Shown here: in pieces, positions 56,870 to 64,000 of the stretch
Numbering within the stretch: position 1 is the first letter of the stretch
Layout of the letters: each line of letters opens with the position of its first letter
NCBI RefSeq assembly: GCF_001442755.1
Contig: NZ_CP006367.1
Span: 62,001-126,000, forward strand
Direction: 5' to 3'
DNA: 64,000 nt
From: Aureimonas sp. AU20
GTDB taxonomy: Bacteria; Pseudomonadota; Alphaproteobacteria; Rhizobiales; Rhizobiaceae
The notes under the pieces: generated by a model
Told to the model about the DNA's origin: nothing
Seen by the model: only the letters and a program-made list of their open reading frames with translations
Database searches by the model: none
Translations under genes and position numbers: made by a program

Positions 56870-57104
56870 CGTTTCTCCACTGGGAACGTGGGACGAACCG
56901 GCCGGGGTCGGCTGGCCGATGCTTTTGTCCGCCCCGTCGTCGCGAACGCTGGAGCCATGCGCGCTCGTACCCTTCACGCTTCGCGCCTTGGGAACGGGCA
57001 GAGTTCCCTGCCCCTACCCCGACTCTAAATGGGCGCGGCGATTTCGCCGCGCCGCAGCATTTCGGCCCTTGCCTCATTCCTCGGCTTGCTGTGAAGATGG
57101 GCAT

Positions 57105-57707
57105 ATGGAGCCCAGCGCCCTTGCCGTTCTGATCGTCGACGAAAACCGGGCGCGGGCTGCCATCATCGAGGATGGGCTGCGCGAGGCTGGCCATGCCCGC
57201 GTGCATGTGGTCACCGCCATGAACGGTCTGGTGCGCGAGATCGAGCAGTTCCGGCCCGACGTGATCGTGGTGGATCTCGAAAACCCCAATCGCGACCGGC
57301 TGGAGCAGTTCTTCCAGGTCTCCCGCACGGTGCAGCGGCCGATCGCCATGTTCGTGGACCGCTCCGACGCGGAGTCCATGGAGGCGGCGATCTCGGCCGG
57401 CGTTTCGGCCTATGTCGTGGACGGGCTGAAGAAGGAGCGCGTAAAGGCCATTCTCGACATGGCCGTCCTGCGCTTCCACGCCTATTCCCGCCTGGAGCGC
57501 GAGTTGCACGACGCCCGCTCGGAGCTTGCCGACCGTAAGGTGGTGGAAAAGGCCAAGGGCATTCTCATGCAGCGGCGCGGCATGAGCGAGGACGAGAGCT
57601 ACAGGCTGCTGCGCCAGACGGCGATGAACGAGAAGAAGAAACTGGTGGAGATCGCTCGCAGCATCGTGACGGCGGCCGATCTTCTGGGCGGCGAGGTGAA
57701 GCGATGA
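57105..57707 (+). CDS. nasT: ANTAR-domain antitermination regulator NasT
   Basis: A 200-residue response-regulator-like protein. The receiver domain is at about 7-125 (LIVDENRARA; VVDLENPNRDR with a candidate phospho-Asp). A coiled linker leads to a C-terminal ANTAR RNA-binding domain (KVVEKAKGILMQRRGMSEDESYRLLRQTAMNEKKKLVEIARSIV). NasT binds hexaloop hairpins in leader RNA and prevents termination when released from NasS. It overlaps nasS as ATGA. The predicted target leader lies upstream of nrtA. Confidence 0.95.
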   Translation: MEPSALAVLIVDENRARAAIIEDGLREAGHARVHVVTAMNGLVREIEQFRPDVIVVDLENPNRDRLEQFFQVSRTVQRPIAMFVDRSDAESMEAAISAGVSAYVVDGLKKERVKAILDMAVLRFHAYSRLERELHDARSELADRKVVEKAKGILMQRRGMSEDESYRLLRQTAMNEKKKLVEIARSIVTAADLLGGEVKR

Positions 57708-58921
57708 GTTCGGCCCTTCCCTCTTCTTCCGCCTCTTCGTCCTCGCTTGCGAAAGTGCGCCTCGGCTTCATTCCGCTGGTGGACGCCGCCGTGCCGATCG
57801 CCGCCGCGGCCCTTGGGCTCGACCGGGCGGAAGGCGTGGAACTGGCGCTGGTGCGCGAAGTCTCCTGGTCCAACATCCGGGACCGGCTCGCCTTTCGCCA
57901 GTTCGACGCGGCCCATATGCTGGGGCCGATGGCGGTGGCCTCGCAGCTGGGCCTTGGGTCCAATCCCTATCCCGTGATCGCGCCCTTCTCGCTCGGGCTC
58001 GGCGGCAATGCGGTGACCCTGTCGCTGCCCCTGTTCGAGGCGATGCGGGAGGCGGCGGGCGAGACCTATCGCGACGAGCCAGCCGCCCACGGGCAGGCGC
58101 TGGCCCGGCTGGTGCGCCAGCGTGCGAAGGAGGGTCTTTCGCCGCTCGTCTTCGCGATGACCTATCCCTTTTCCTCGCACAATTACGAGTTCCGCTTCTG
58201 GATGGCCGAGGCCGGTATCGACCCCGACCGCGATGTGACCATGACCGTCGTCCCGCCGCCGCTGACGGTGGACGCGCTGCGCTCGGGCGCGATCGACGGG
58301 TTCTGCGTCAACGCGCCGTGGAACGTTGCGGCGGTGGAAGCGGGCGTCGGGCGCATCGTCGCCGTGAAGGCCGACATCTCCCCCTCCTCGCCCGAAAAGG
58401 TGCTGGGCGTGCGGCCCGACTGGTGGACCGAAAACCTAGAAACGGGCGCTGCCCTCCTGCGCGCGCTGGAGCGCGCGGCGCTCTGGTGCGACGCGCCGGA
58501 GAACCGGGCGGAGCTGGCCGCGATCCTGGCGCGGCCGGAGCATTTGGGCGCAGAGGCCGGCTCGCTGGAAGCGATCCTGTCTGGCGACCTCGCGGTCAGC
58601 CCGGACGGCACGCGCCGCGCCATTCCCGACTATCTCACCTTCCACGGCCCGGCCGCCAACCGGCCGCGCCAGGGCCAAGCGCTCTGGGTCTACAGCCAGA
58701 TGGTGCGCTGGGCGCAGGTACCGCTGGGCGAGCCTCTCGCCCGCCGCGCCGCCGAAGCCTTCCGGCCCGACCTGTTCGACGCCGTGTTCGGCCCCGCCGC
58801 CGACGCGCAAGCGCCCGGTGCCGAGCCGGCGCTGACGCCCGATGCGATCGGCCCCTATGTCGAAAGCTTTGCCGTGCGCCGGCCGGGCGTCACAACCGAC
58901 GGCGCACCGACCAGCGAATAA
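57704..58921 (+). CDS. nasS: Cytoplasmic nitrate/nitrite sensor NasS
   Basis: A 405-residue NrtA/CmpA-like binding-protein fold without a signal peptide (N terminus SSALPSSSASSSSLAKVRLGFIPLVDAA), so it stays in the cytoplasm. Blocks shared with NrtA are FAMTYPFSSHNYEFRFWMAEAGIDPD, VVPPPLTVDALRSGAIDGFCVNAPWN and KVLGVRPDWW. By the known NasS/NasT mechanism it sequesters NasT until nitrate or nitrite binds. The order nasT-nasS with a four-base overlap favours balanced synthesis. Confidence 0.93.
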   Translation: MSSALPSSSASSSSLAKVRLGFIPLVDAAVPIAAAALGLDRAEGVELALVREVSWSNIRDRLAFRQFDAAHMLGPMAVASQLGLGSNPYPVIAPFSLGLGGNAVTLSLPLFEAMREAAGETYRDEPAAHGQALARLVRQRAKEGLSPLVFAMTYPFSSHNYEFRFWMAEAGIDPDRDVTMTVVPPPLTVDALRSGAIDGFCVNAPWNVAAVEAGVGRIVAVKADISPSSPEKVLGVRPDWWTENLETGAALLRALERAALWCDAPENRAELAAILARPEHLGAEAGSLEAILSGDLAVSPDGTRRAIPDYLTFHGPAANRPRQGQALWVYSQMVRWAQVPLGEPLARRAAEAFRPDLFDAVFGPAADAQAPGAEPALTPDAIGPYVESFAVRRPGVTTDGAPTSE

Positions 58922-59137
58922 CCGGCGTCAGCAGCGTCGAGGCGCGAGCGAGCAGGTCCGGCTTCGCCAGCAATCCTCCCGGTCCGCCGGACATCGGCCG
59001 CCAAGGGACTGTGTCGCCTTGGCTTGCGCCACCATGTCCCACGCCCCGGCACGCCGCGCTCACACTCCTGCCTGCAATTGACGCATCTCGCCCAAACCGC
59101 ACGCAACCGGCGGAGCAGTTTAAAACGCTTGTAAACT

Positions 59138-59167
59138 CGGGCTTTCCTCAGCATTTGCCCGTTTTTT
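59138..59167 (+). terminator. Intrinsic terminator downstream of nasTS
   Basis: CGGGC (59138-59142) pairs with GCCCG (59157-59161), followed directly by T6. It lies 217 bases past nasS and before the candidate nrtA promoter, so it probably ends the nasTS transcript. Confidence 0.6.
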
Positions 59168-59191
59168 GCACATGCTGCATTGCCGCACATT

Positions 59192-59206
59192 TGGCCTTTC
59201 CAAAGC
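59192..59206 (+). promoter_or_regulatory. Possible sigma-54 (-24/-12) promoter of the nrt-nir operon
   Basis: TGGC with GG at 59193-59194, exactly ten bases, then GC at 59205-59206. The invariant GG-N10-GC spacing is met, but the flanking consensus (ACG; TT before GC) is not. The implied transcript start near 59217 lies just before the first leader hairpin. Confidence 0.4.
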
Positions 59207-59234
59207 GCTGATTATTCGCTTCAATACAAACCGT

Positions 59235-59302
59235 GCCCGCCAAGGACGACGGGCCGCCTGACACTTCCCCAGCGAAGTATCCGCGAAGACATCGACGTCG
59301 CG
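59235..59302 (+). ncRNA. ANTAR-target leader RNA (two hexaloop hairpins, P1 and P2)
   Basis: P1: GCCCGCC (59235-59241), hexaloop AAGGAC (59242-59247), GACGGGC (59248-59254), seven positions with one C-A mismatch. P2: CGC plus GAC (59282-59290, GAA bulged), hexaloop ATCGAC (59291-59296), GTCGCG (59297-59302). Both loops have A at position 1 and G at position 4, the signature read by ANTAR proteins. The P2 3' strand overlaps the 5' strand of the following terminator, the known antitermination geometry. nasT/nasS lie just upstream. Confidence 0.65.
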
Positions 59303-59368
59303 CGTTCTAAAGCCTCCTTCCGACTAACCTCGGAAGCGCTTTCAGGACGGCGGCGTTTTTTCGTTTTT
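59296..59368 (+). terminator. Regulated terminator in the nrtA leader
   Basis: CGTCGC (59296-59301) can pair with GCGGCG (59350-59355, one G-U), directly before T6-CG-T5 (59356-59368). The enclosed arm has a perfect 7-bp hairpin CTTCCGA-CTAACC-TCGGAAG (59317-59336) and AAAGC/GCTTT. Formation excludes P2 of the leader. Confidence 0.6.
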
Positions 59369-59413
59369 CCGCTCCCCGTTTCCCGACGCCCGCCCGACGA
59401 CAAGAGGAACCGC

Positions 59414-60724
59414 ATGTCCGATATTTCGAAGATTGGTCTCAGCCGGCGTCGCTTCCTGCAAGGCACGATGGCCAGCGCGGGCACGGCGGCGCTCTTTTCG
59501 GCCATCGGTGCGAGCTTTCCGGCGGGCGCCTTCGCGCAGAGCGCCGGCCCCGAGACTCCCAAGGCGATCCTCGGCTTCATCGCGCTGACCGACGCCGCGC
59601 CGCTGATCGTCGCCAAGGAAAAGGGCCTGTTCGACAAGCACGGCATGACCGGCGTCGAGGTGGTGAAACAATCCTCCTGGGGCACGACGCGCGACAATCT
59701 CGTGCTCGGTTCGGCGGGCTCGGGCATCGACGGCGCCCATATCCTGACGCCCATGCCCTATCTCATGAGCGCGGGAAAGATCACGCAAGGCGCGCCGCTA
59801 CCGATGCAGATCCTGGCGCGGCTCAATCTCGACGCGCAGGGCATTTCCATCGCCAACGCCTTTGCCGACCTGAAGGTCGGGCTCGACGCTGGCGTGCTGC
59901 GCGAGACCTTCGCCAAGAAGAAGGCCGCCGGCACCCCCTCCAAGGTCGCCGTCACCTTTCCCGGCGGCACGCACGACCTCTGGATGCGCTACTGGCTGGC
60001 GAGCGCCGGCATCGACCCGAACAGCGACGTCGAGACCATCGTCGTGCCGCCGCCGCAGATGGTGGCGAACCTCAAGGTCAACACGATGGACGCCTTCTGC
60101 GTTGGCGAGCCCTGGCACGAGCAGATGGTCGGCCAGAAGATCGGCTACACCGCGCTCAACACGGGCGAGCTCTGGGCCAACCATCCCGAGAAGTCGCTGG
60201 CCATGCGCGCCGACTGGATCGCCGCCAACCCGAACAGCGCCAAGGCGCTGACCATGGCCGTGCTGGAAGCCCAGCAATGGTGCGACAAGATGGAGAACAA
60301 GAAGGAGCTCGCCGAGATCGTCGCCAAGCGCGCCTGGTTCAACGTGCCGGCCAAGGACATCGTGAAGCGCCTGTCGGGCGAATACGACTATGGCAACGGT
60401 CGCCCGGTGGTCGAGAATTCGCCCCATATCATGAAGTTCTGGCGCGACCACGCCTCCTACCCGTTCAAGAGCCACGACCTCTGGTTCCTGACCGAGGACC
60501 AGCGCTGGGGCTATCTCTCCATGGGTGCCGACACCAAGGCCATGGTCGAGGCGGTGAACCGCGAGGACATCTGGCGCGCCGCCGCCCGGGAACTCGGCGT
60601 CGCCGCCGCCGACATGCCGGAAGGCACCTCGCGCGGCGTCGAGACCTTCTTCGACGGCAAGAGCTTCGATCCGGCCAACCCGTCCGCCTATCTCGACAGC
60701 CTTTCGATCAAGCGCGTCGCCTGA
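59414..60724 (+). CDS. nrtA: Nitrate ABC transporter substrate-binding protein NrtA
   Basis: A 436-residue periplasmic nitrate-binding protein. The Tat signal SRRRFLQGTMASAG...GAFAQSA is clear. The mature part has the NrtA/CmpA blocks ILGFIALTDAAPLIVAKEKGLFDKHG, AHILTPMPYLMSAG, VTFPGGTHDLWMRYWLASAGIDP, TMDAFCVGEPWHEQMV and SLAMRADWIAANP. AAGAGGAA precedes ATG 59414. It is the first gene of nrtABD-nirB, under probable leader control. Confidence 0.95.
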   Translation: MSDISKIGLSRRRFLQGTMASAGTAALFSAIGASFPAGAFAQSAGPETPKAILGFIALTDAAPLIVAKEKGLFDKHGMTGVEVVKQSSWGTTRDNLVLGSAGSGIDGAHILTPMPYLMSAGKITQGAPLPMQILARLNLDAQGISIANAFADLKVGLDAGVLRETFAKKKAAGTPSKVAVTFPGGTHDLWMRYWLASAGIDPNSDVETIVVPPPQMVANLKVNTMDAFCVGEPWHEQMVGQKIGYTALNTGELWANHPEKSLAMRADWIAANPNSAKALTMAVLEAQQWCDKMENKKELAEIVAKRAWFNVPAKDIVKRLSGEYDYGNGRPVVENSPHIMKFWRDHASYPFKSHDLWFLTEDQRWGYLSMGADTKAMVEAVNREDIWRAAARELGVAAADMPEGTSRGVETFFDGKSFDPANPSAYLDSLSIKRVA

Positions 60725-60762
60725 GCGATCCCGTCTTCTCTTCTCTCCGGCGTGAGGCTTCC

Positions 60763-61677
60763 ATGTTCCAGACCGTTTCCAAGCTCCCGGCCGCGAAGGT
60801 CGCGCCCTCCGCCGCTGTCGCGCCAGTTGCCGCCCCGGCCCAGATCGTGGCCTTGCCGCGCCGGCGCGCGCCCTTCACCGCCGCGATCGGCGAGCGCCTG
60901 CGGGACTTTGCCGCCGCGACGCTGCCCTTTCTGGTGACGCTGGCCGTGCTGCTCGGGCTCTGGGAACTCGCCTGCTCCGGCCCCGGCGCGGCGCTGCCGC
61001 CGCCGAGCCAGGTGCTCTCCACCAGCTGGGAGCTGATCGTCCATCCGTTCTACGTCAATGGCGGAACCGATGTCGGCCTCGGCTGGCAGATCTGGGCGAG
61101 CCTGCAGCGCGTCGCCATGGGCTATGCCATCGCTGTCGTGGTCGGCATCTCGCTCGGCGTGCTGGTCGGCCAGTCGACGCTCGCCATGCGCGGCCTCGAC
61201 CCGATTTTCCAGGTGCTGCGCACCGTGCCGCCGCTCGCCTGGCTGCCGCTCTCGCTCGCCGCCTTCCAGAACGGCCAGCCCGCCGCGATCTTCGTGATCT
61301 TCATCACCGCCGTCTGGCCGATCATCATCAACACGGCCGTCGGCATCCGCAACATTCCGGCCGACTATCGCAACGTCGCCGCCGTGCTTCGGCTGAACGG
61401 CTTCGAGTTCTTCGCCAAGATCATGCTGCCGGCCGCCGCCCCCTATATCTTCACCGGGCTTCGCATCGGCGTCGGCCTGTCCTGGCTCGCCATCGTGGCG
61501 GCCGAGATGCTGATCGGCGGCGTCGGCATCGGCTTCTTCATCTGGGACGCTTGGAACTCCTCGCTGATCTCCGACATCATCGTCGCGCTCGCCTATGTCG
61601 GCGTGGTCGGCTTCGTGCTCGACCGGATCGTGGCCCTTGTCGGCCGCCTCGTCACCCGCGGCACCTCCGCCGCCTGA
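60763..61677 (+). CDS. nrtB: Nitrate ABC transporter permease NrtB
   Basis: A 304-residue BPD-type permease. An N-terminal Pro/Ala-rich cytoplasmic extension (about 1-45) precedes six TM helices. The EAA loop is NVAAVLRLNGFEFFAKIMLPAAAPYIFTGLRIGVG, which docks the NrtD ATPase. The terminal GIGFFIWDAWNSSLISDI region is typical of nitrate permeases. It starts 38 bases after nrtA. Confidence 0.95.
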   Translation: MFQTVSKLPAAKVAPSAAVAPVAAPAQIVALPRRRAPFTAAIGERLRDFAAATLPFLVTLAVLLGLWELACSGPGAALPPPSQVLSTSWELIVHPFYVNGGTDVGLGWQIWASLQRVAMGYAIAVVVGISLGVLVGQSTLAMRGLDPIFQVLRTVPPLAWLPLSLAAFQNGQPAAIFVIFITAVWPIIINTAVGIRNIPADYRNVAAVLRLNGFEFFAKIMLPAAAPYIFTGLRIGVGLSWLAIVAAEMLIGGVGIGFFIWDAWNSSLISDIIVALAYVGVVGFVLDRIVALVGRLVTRGTSAA

Positions 61678-61710
61678 CGCCCTTCCCTAAAGATTCGGAG
61701 CGAACCCGCC

Positions 61711-62511
61711 ATGACCACAAAACCGTTCCTGTCCATCGAAGGCGTCGACATGACCTTCAAGCGGGGCCATGCGACGACCCAAGTCCTCAAGGGTATCGAT
61801 CTCAGCGTCACTAAAGGCGAATACATCTCGATCATCGGCCATTCCGGCTGCGGCAAGTCCACGCTTCTGAACATCGTGGCGGGCCTCACCCAGGCAACCA
61901 CCGGCGTCGTCCTTCTGGAGGACAAGGTGGTGGACCAGCCGGGGCCGGACCGGGGCGTCGTCTTCCAGAACCACTCGCTCTTGCCCTGGCTCACCGTCTA
62001 CGAGAACGTGGCGCTCGCCGTGGACAAGGTCTTCTCGCGCACGAAGTCGGCGGCCGAGCGCCGCGAATGGGTCATGCGCAATCTGGAGCTGGTCCATATG
62101 GGCCACGCCAAGGACAAGCGTCCGTCCGAAATCTCGGGCGGCATGAAGCAGCGGGTCGGCATTGCCCGCGCGCTCGCCATGGAGCCCAAGATCCTGCTTC
62201 TGGACGAGCCCTTCGGCGCGCTCGACGCCCTCACCCGCGCCCACCTGCAGGACCAGGTCATGCAGATCCAGACCGACCTCGCCACCACGGTGATGATGAT
62301 CACCCATGACGTGGACGAGGCCGTGCTTCTCTCGGACCGGATCGTGATGCTGACCAACGGACCCTCGGCGCGGATCGGCGAGATCCTCGACGTGCCGCTT
62401 GCCCGGCCGCGCGACCGCATCAAGCTCGCCACCGACCCGGTCTATCTCAAGTGCCGCCAGGCGGTTCTGAAATTCCTCTACGAGCGCAACCGCTTCGTCG
62501 AAGCCGCCTGA
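61711..62511 (+). CDS. nrtD: Nitrate ABC transporter ATP-binding protein NrtD
   Basis: A 266-residue ATPase: Walker A GHSGCGKST, Q-loop VFQNHSLLPWLTVYENV, signature EISGGMKQRVGIARAL, Walker B ILLLDEPFGALDALTRAHLQ, H-loop MITHDVDEAVLLSDRI. It lacks a NrtC-type extra binding domain. The last six codons plus stop (RFVEAA) are followed by a degenerate second copy of the same 21 bases. Confidence 0.96.
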   Translation: MTTKPFLSIEGVDMTFKRGHATTQVLKGIDLSVTKGEYISIIGHSGCGKSTLLNIVAGLTQATTGVVLLEDKVVDQPGPDRGVVFQNHSLLPWLTVYENVALAVDKVFSRTKSAAERREWVMRNLELVHMGHAKDKRPSEISGGMKQRVGIARALAMEPKILLLDEPFGALDALTRAHLQDQVMQIQTDLATTVMMITHDVDEAVLLSDRIVMLTNGPSARIGEILDVPLARPRDRIKLATDPVYLKCRQAVLKFLYERNRFVEAA

Positions 62512-62532
62512 CGCTTCGTGGAAGCTGCCTGA
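62491..62532 (+). repeat. Tandem 21-bp duplication across the nrtD stop codon
   Basis: 62491-62511 and 62512-62532 match at 19 of 21 positions (both read RFVEAA-stop if in frame). It is a recent-looking small duplication in the nrtD-nirB spacer with no obvious effect on coding. Confidence 0.85.
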
Positions 62533-62573
62533 CGCCTCTCGACGCGCTTAGCCCACTCCCAAGGACCCACCCG

Positions 62574-64000
62574 ATGCCCCAGAAACTCGTCGTCGTCGGC
62601 AATGGCATGGCGCCCGGCCGGATGCTGGAACACCTGTTCGAGGCCGCTCCCGGCGCCTACGAGGTGACGATCTTCAACGCCGAGCCGCGCGTCAATTACG
62701 ACCGCATCATGCTCTCGCCGGTTCTTTCGGGCGAGAAGCAGTTCGAGGACATCGTGATCCATGGCGACGGCTGGTACATCCAGCACGGCGTCACGCTCTA
62801 CAAGGGCCACCGCATCGTCGCCATCGACCGCGCGGCGAAGACCGTCACCTCCGACCACGGCGTGACCGAGACTTACGACCATCTCGTCATCGCCACCGGC
62901 TCGACGCCCTTCATCCCGCCGGTGCCGGGCCACGATCTGCCGGGGGTGCTGGCCTATCGCGATCTCGACGATGTGGAAGCGATGATCCTCGCGGCGCAAT
63001 CGCGCGCCAAGGCCGTGGTGATCGGCGGCGGCCTGCTCGGCCTGGAAGCTGCGGCGGGCCTGCGGGCGCAGGGGCTGGAGGTCACGGTTCTCCATCTCAT
63101 GCCGACGCTGATGGAGCGACAGCTCGACCCGGCCGCCGGCTTCCTCCTCCAGCGCGCGCTGGAAAAGCGCGGCATCGAGGTCATCACCTCGGCCAACACC
63201 GATTCCATTCTGGGTGACGGCAAAGTGGAGGGCGTGAAGCTCAAGGACGGCCGCGTCATTCCCGCGACGCTGGTGGTCATGGCGGTCGGCATCCGCCCCT
63301 CCGCTCAGCTGGCCAAGGACGCGGGCCTCGCGGTCGGACGCGGCATCCATGTGGACGACCAGCTGCTCACCTCCGACGAGAGCATCTCGGCGCTCGGCGA
63401 ATGCGTCGAGCTGGACGGGCGCGTCTACGGCCTCGTCGCTCCGCTCTACCAGATGGCCGAGATCGCCGCGCGCCGGCTCTCCGGCCAGCCCGCCCAGGGC
63501 TTCCGACATTCCGACACGCCGACCAAGCTAAAGGTCACCGGCATCAATCTCTATTCGGTCGGCGACTTCGCGGATGCGCCGGACCGCGAGGAGATTGTGC
63601 TGCGCGACGCCTCGGCCGGCGTCTACAAGCGCCTCGTCCTGCAGGACAACAAGATCCTCGGCGCCGTGCTCTATGGCGAGACGGCGGACGGCGGCTGGTT
63701 CGCGGACCTCATGAAGAAGGGCTCCGACATCACGCAGATGCGCGACACGCTCATCTTCGGCCAGAGCTATGGCGGAGGGTCCCCGCTGGACCCTATGGCG
63801 GCCGTTGCAGCCTTGGGCGATGACGCAGAGATCTGCGGCTGCAACGGCGTCTGCAAGGGCAAGATCACGTCAGCCATCACCGCCAAGGGCCTGACCAGCC
63901 TCGACGACGTGCGCGCCCACACCAAGGCCTCGGCCTCCTGCGGCAGTTGCACCGGCCTCGTCGAGCAGCTGATGAGCCTGACGCTCGGGAGCGCGTTCAA
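62574..64000 (+). CDS. nirB: Assimilatory nitrite reductase large subunit NirB, N-terminal part (3' end outside window)
   Basis: The first 475 residues of a NAD(P)H- and FAD-dependent siroheme nitrite reductase. The FAD-binding start is KLVVVGNGMAPGR, with NYDRIMLSPVLSGE, IATGSTPFIPP, a second nucleotide fold VVIGGGLLGLEAAAGL, LGECVELDGRVYGLVAPLYQMAE, and a BFD-type [2Fe-2S] motif with Cys in CGCNGVCKG and CGSCTG. The ferredoxin-like and siroheme domains lie beyond base 64000. It follows nrtD by 62 bases in the same operon. The glycine loop reads GNGMAPGR rather than the commoner GNGMAGxR. Confidence 0.94.
   Translation, partial: MPQKLVVVGNGMAPGRMLEHLFEAAPGAYEVTIFNAEPRVNYDRIMLSPVLSGEKQFEDIVIHGDGWYIQHGVTLYKGHRIVAIDRAAKTVTSDHGVTETYDHLVIATGSTPFIPPVPGHDLPGVLAYRDLDDVEAMILAAQSRAKAVVIGGGLLGLEAAAGLRAQGLEVTVLHLMPTLMERQLDPAAGFLLQRALEKRGIEVITSANTDSILGDGKVEGVKLKDGRVIPATLVVMAVGIRPSAQLAKDAGLAVGRGIHVDDQLLTSDESISALGECVELDGRVYGLVAPLYQMAEIAARRLSGQPAQGFRHSDTPTKLKVTGINLYSVGDFADAPDREEIVLRDASAGVYKRLVLQDNKILGAVLYGETADGGWFADLMKKGSDITQMRDTLIFGQSYGGGSPLDPMAAVAALGDDAEICGCNGVCKGKITSAITAKGLTSLDDVRAHTKASASCGSCTGLVEQLMSLTLGSAF

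Noticed and set aside
59330..59336. The CTAACC hexaloop hairpin (59317-59336) as an ANTAR site
   Set aside because: It is the best stem in the leader, but its loop lacks A1 and G4; it fits better as the inner arm of the terminator.

Overview
The window is very G+C-rich, densely coded chromosomal DNA from an alphaproteobacterium, most likely of the order Hyphomicrobiales (Rhizobiales). The evidence is gene content and order: dnaJ followed by phospholipid N-methyltransferase (pmtA) genes, an ActS/ActR (RegB/RegA) redox two-component pair next to mmcB, rpsO-pnp, and mutM divergent from ubiE-ubiB...coaBC-dut. Family level (perhaps Aurantimonadaceae) is only a guess. No rRNA, tRNA, CRISPR array, transposase or phage gene was seen. 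Almost everything reads as core or niche-adaptive chromosome.

Layout. 1-9.6 kb: the end of dnaJ, two tandem pmtA-like genes, an FMN reductase, membrane proteins, an SDR, an orphan YnjB-like binding protein, a GFA-family protein and the helicase HrpB. 10-16.4 kb: actS-actR, mmcB, an alpha/beta hydrolase, an aldo/keto reductase and a CHASE4-GGDEF protein. 16.6-23.4 kb: rpsO-pnp (minus strand), a chemoreceptor and an amylosucrase. 23.7-28.1 kb: alkaline phosphatase, a DUF3299-like secreted protein, an ABC ATPase and an FtsX-type permease with a His-rich loop, all behind a strong Zur-like operator. 28.3-32.9 kb: a VOC gene broken at a (CGGG)5 repeat, a cupin, stress-type SDR genes, DUF2231 and a sorbosone-dehydrogenase-like lipoprotein. 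32.9-39.1 kb: gyrB, an MscS channel, cysK and a diguanylate cyclase. 39.2-46.7 kb: a divergent AhpD-like/MarR pair, rhtB-like-dut-coaBC, a FitAB/VapBC-type toxin-antitoxin pair, ubiB-ubiE and mutM. 46.8-56.9 kb: a LolD/YbbA-YbbP-AttH-like export module, an MBL hydrolase, a catalase-family gene, a GNAT, an Hsp70-like gene and small genes. 57.1-64 kb: the nitrate assimilation locus nasT-nasS-nrtA-nrtB-nrtD-nirB (running off the end).

The two most interesting regulatory stories are: (1) a near-consensus Zur operator in front of a phosphatase/DUF3299/ABC operon, which suggests a zinc-starvation envelope module that has captured an alkaline phosphatase; and (2) a complete-looking ANTAR-type antitermination leader before nrtA. 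In that leader two hexaloop hairpins precede an intrinsic terminator whose 5' strand overlaps the second hairpin, just downstream of a possible sigma-54 promoter. This is exactly what the NasT/NasS pair encoded upstream would be expected to control.
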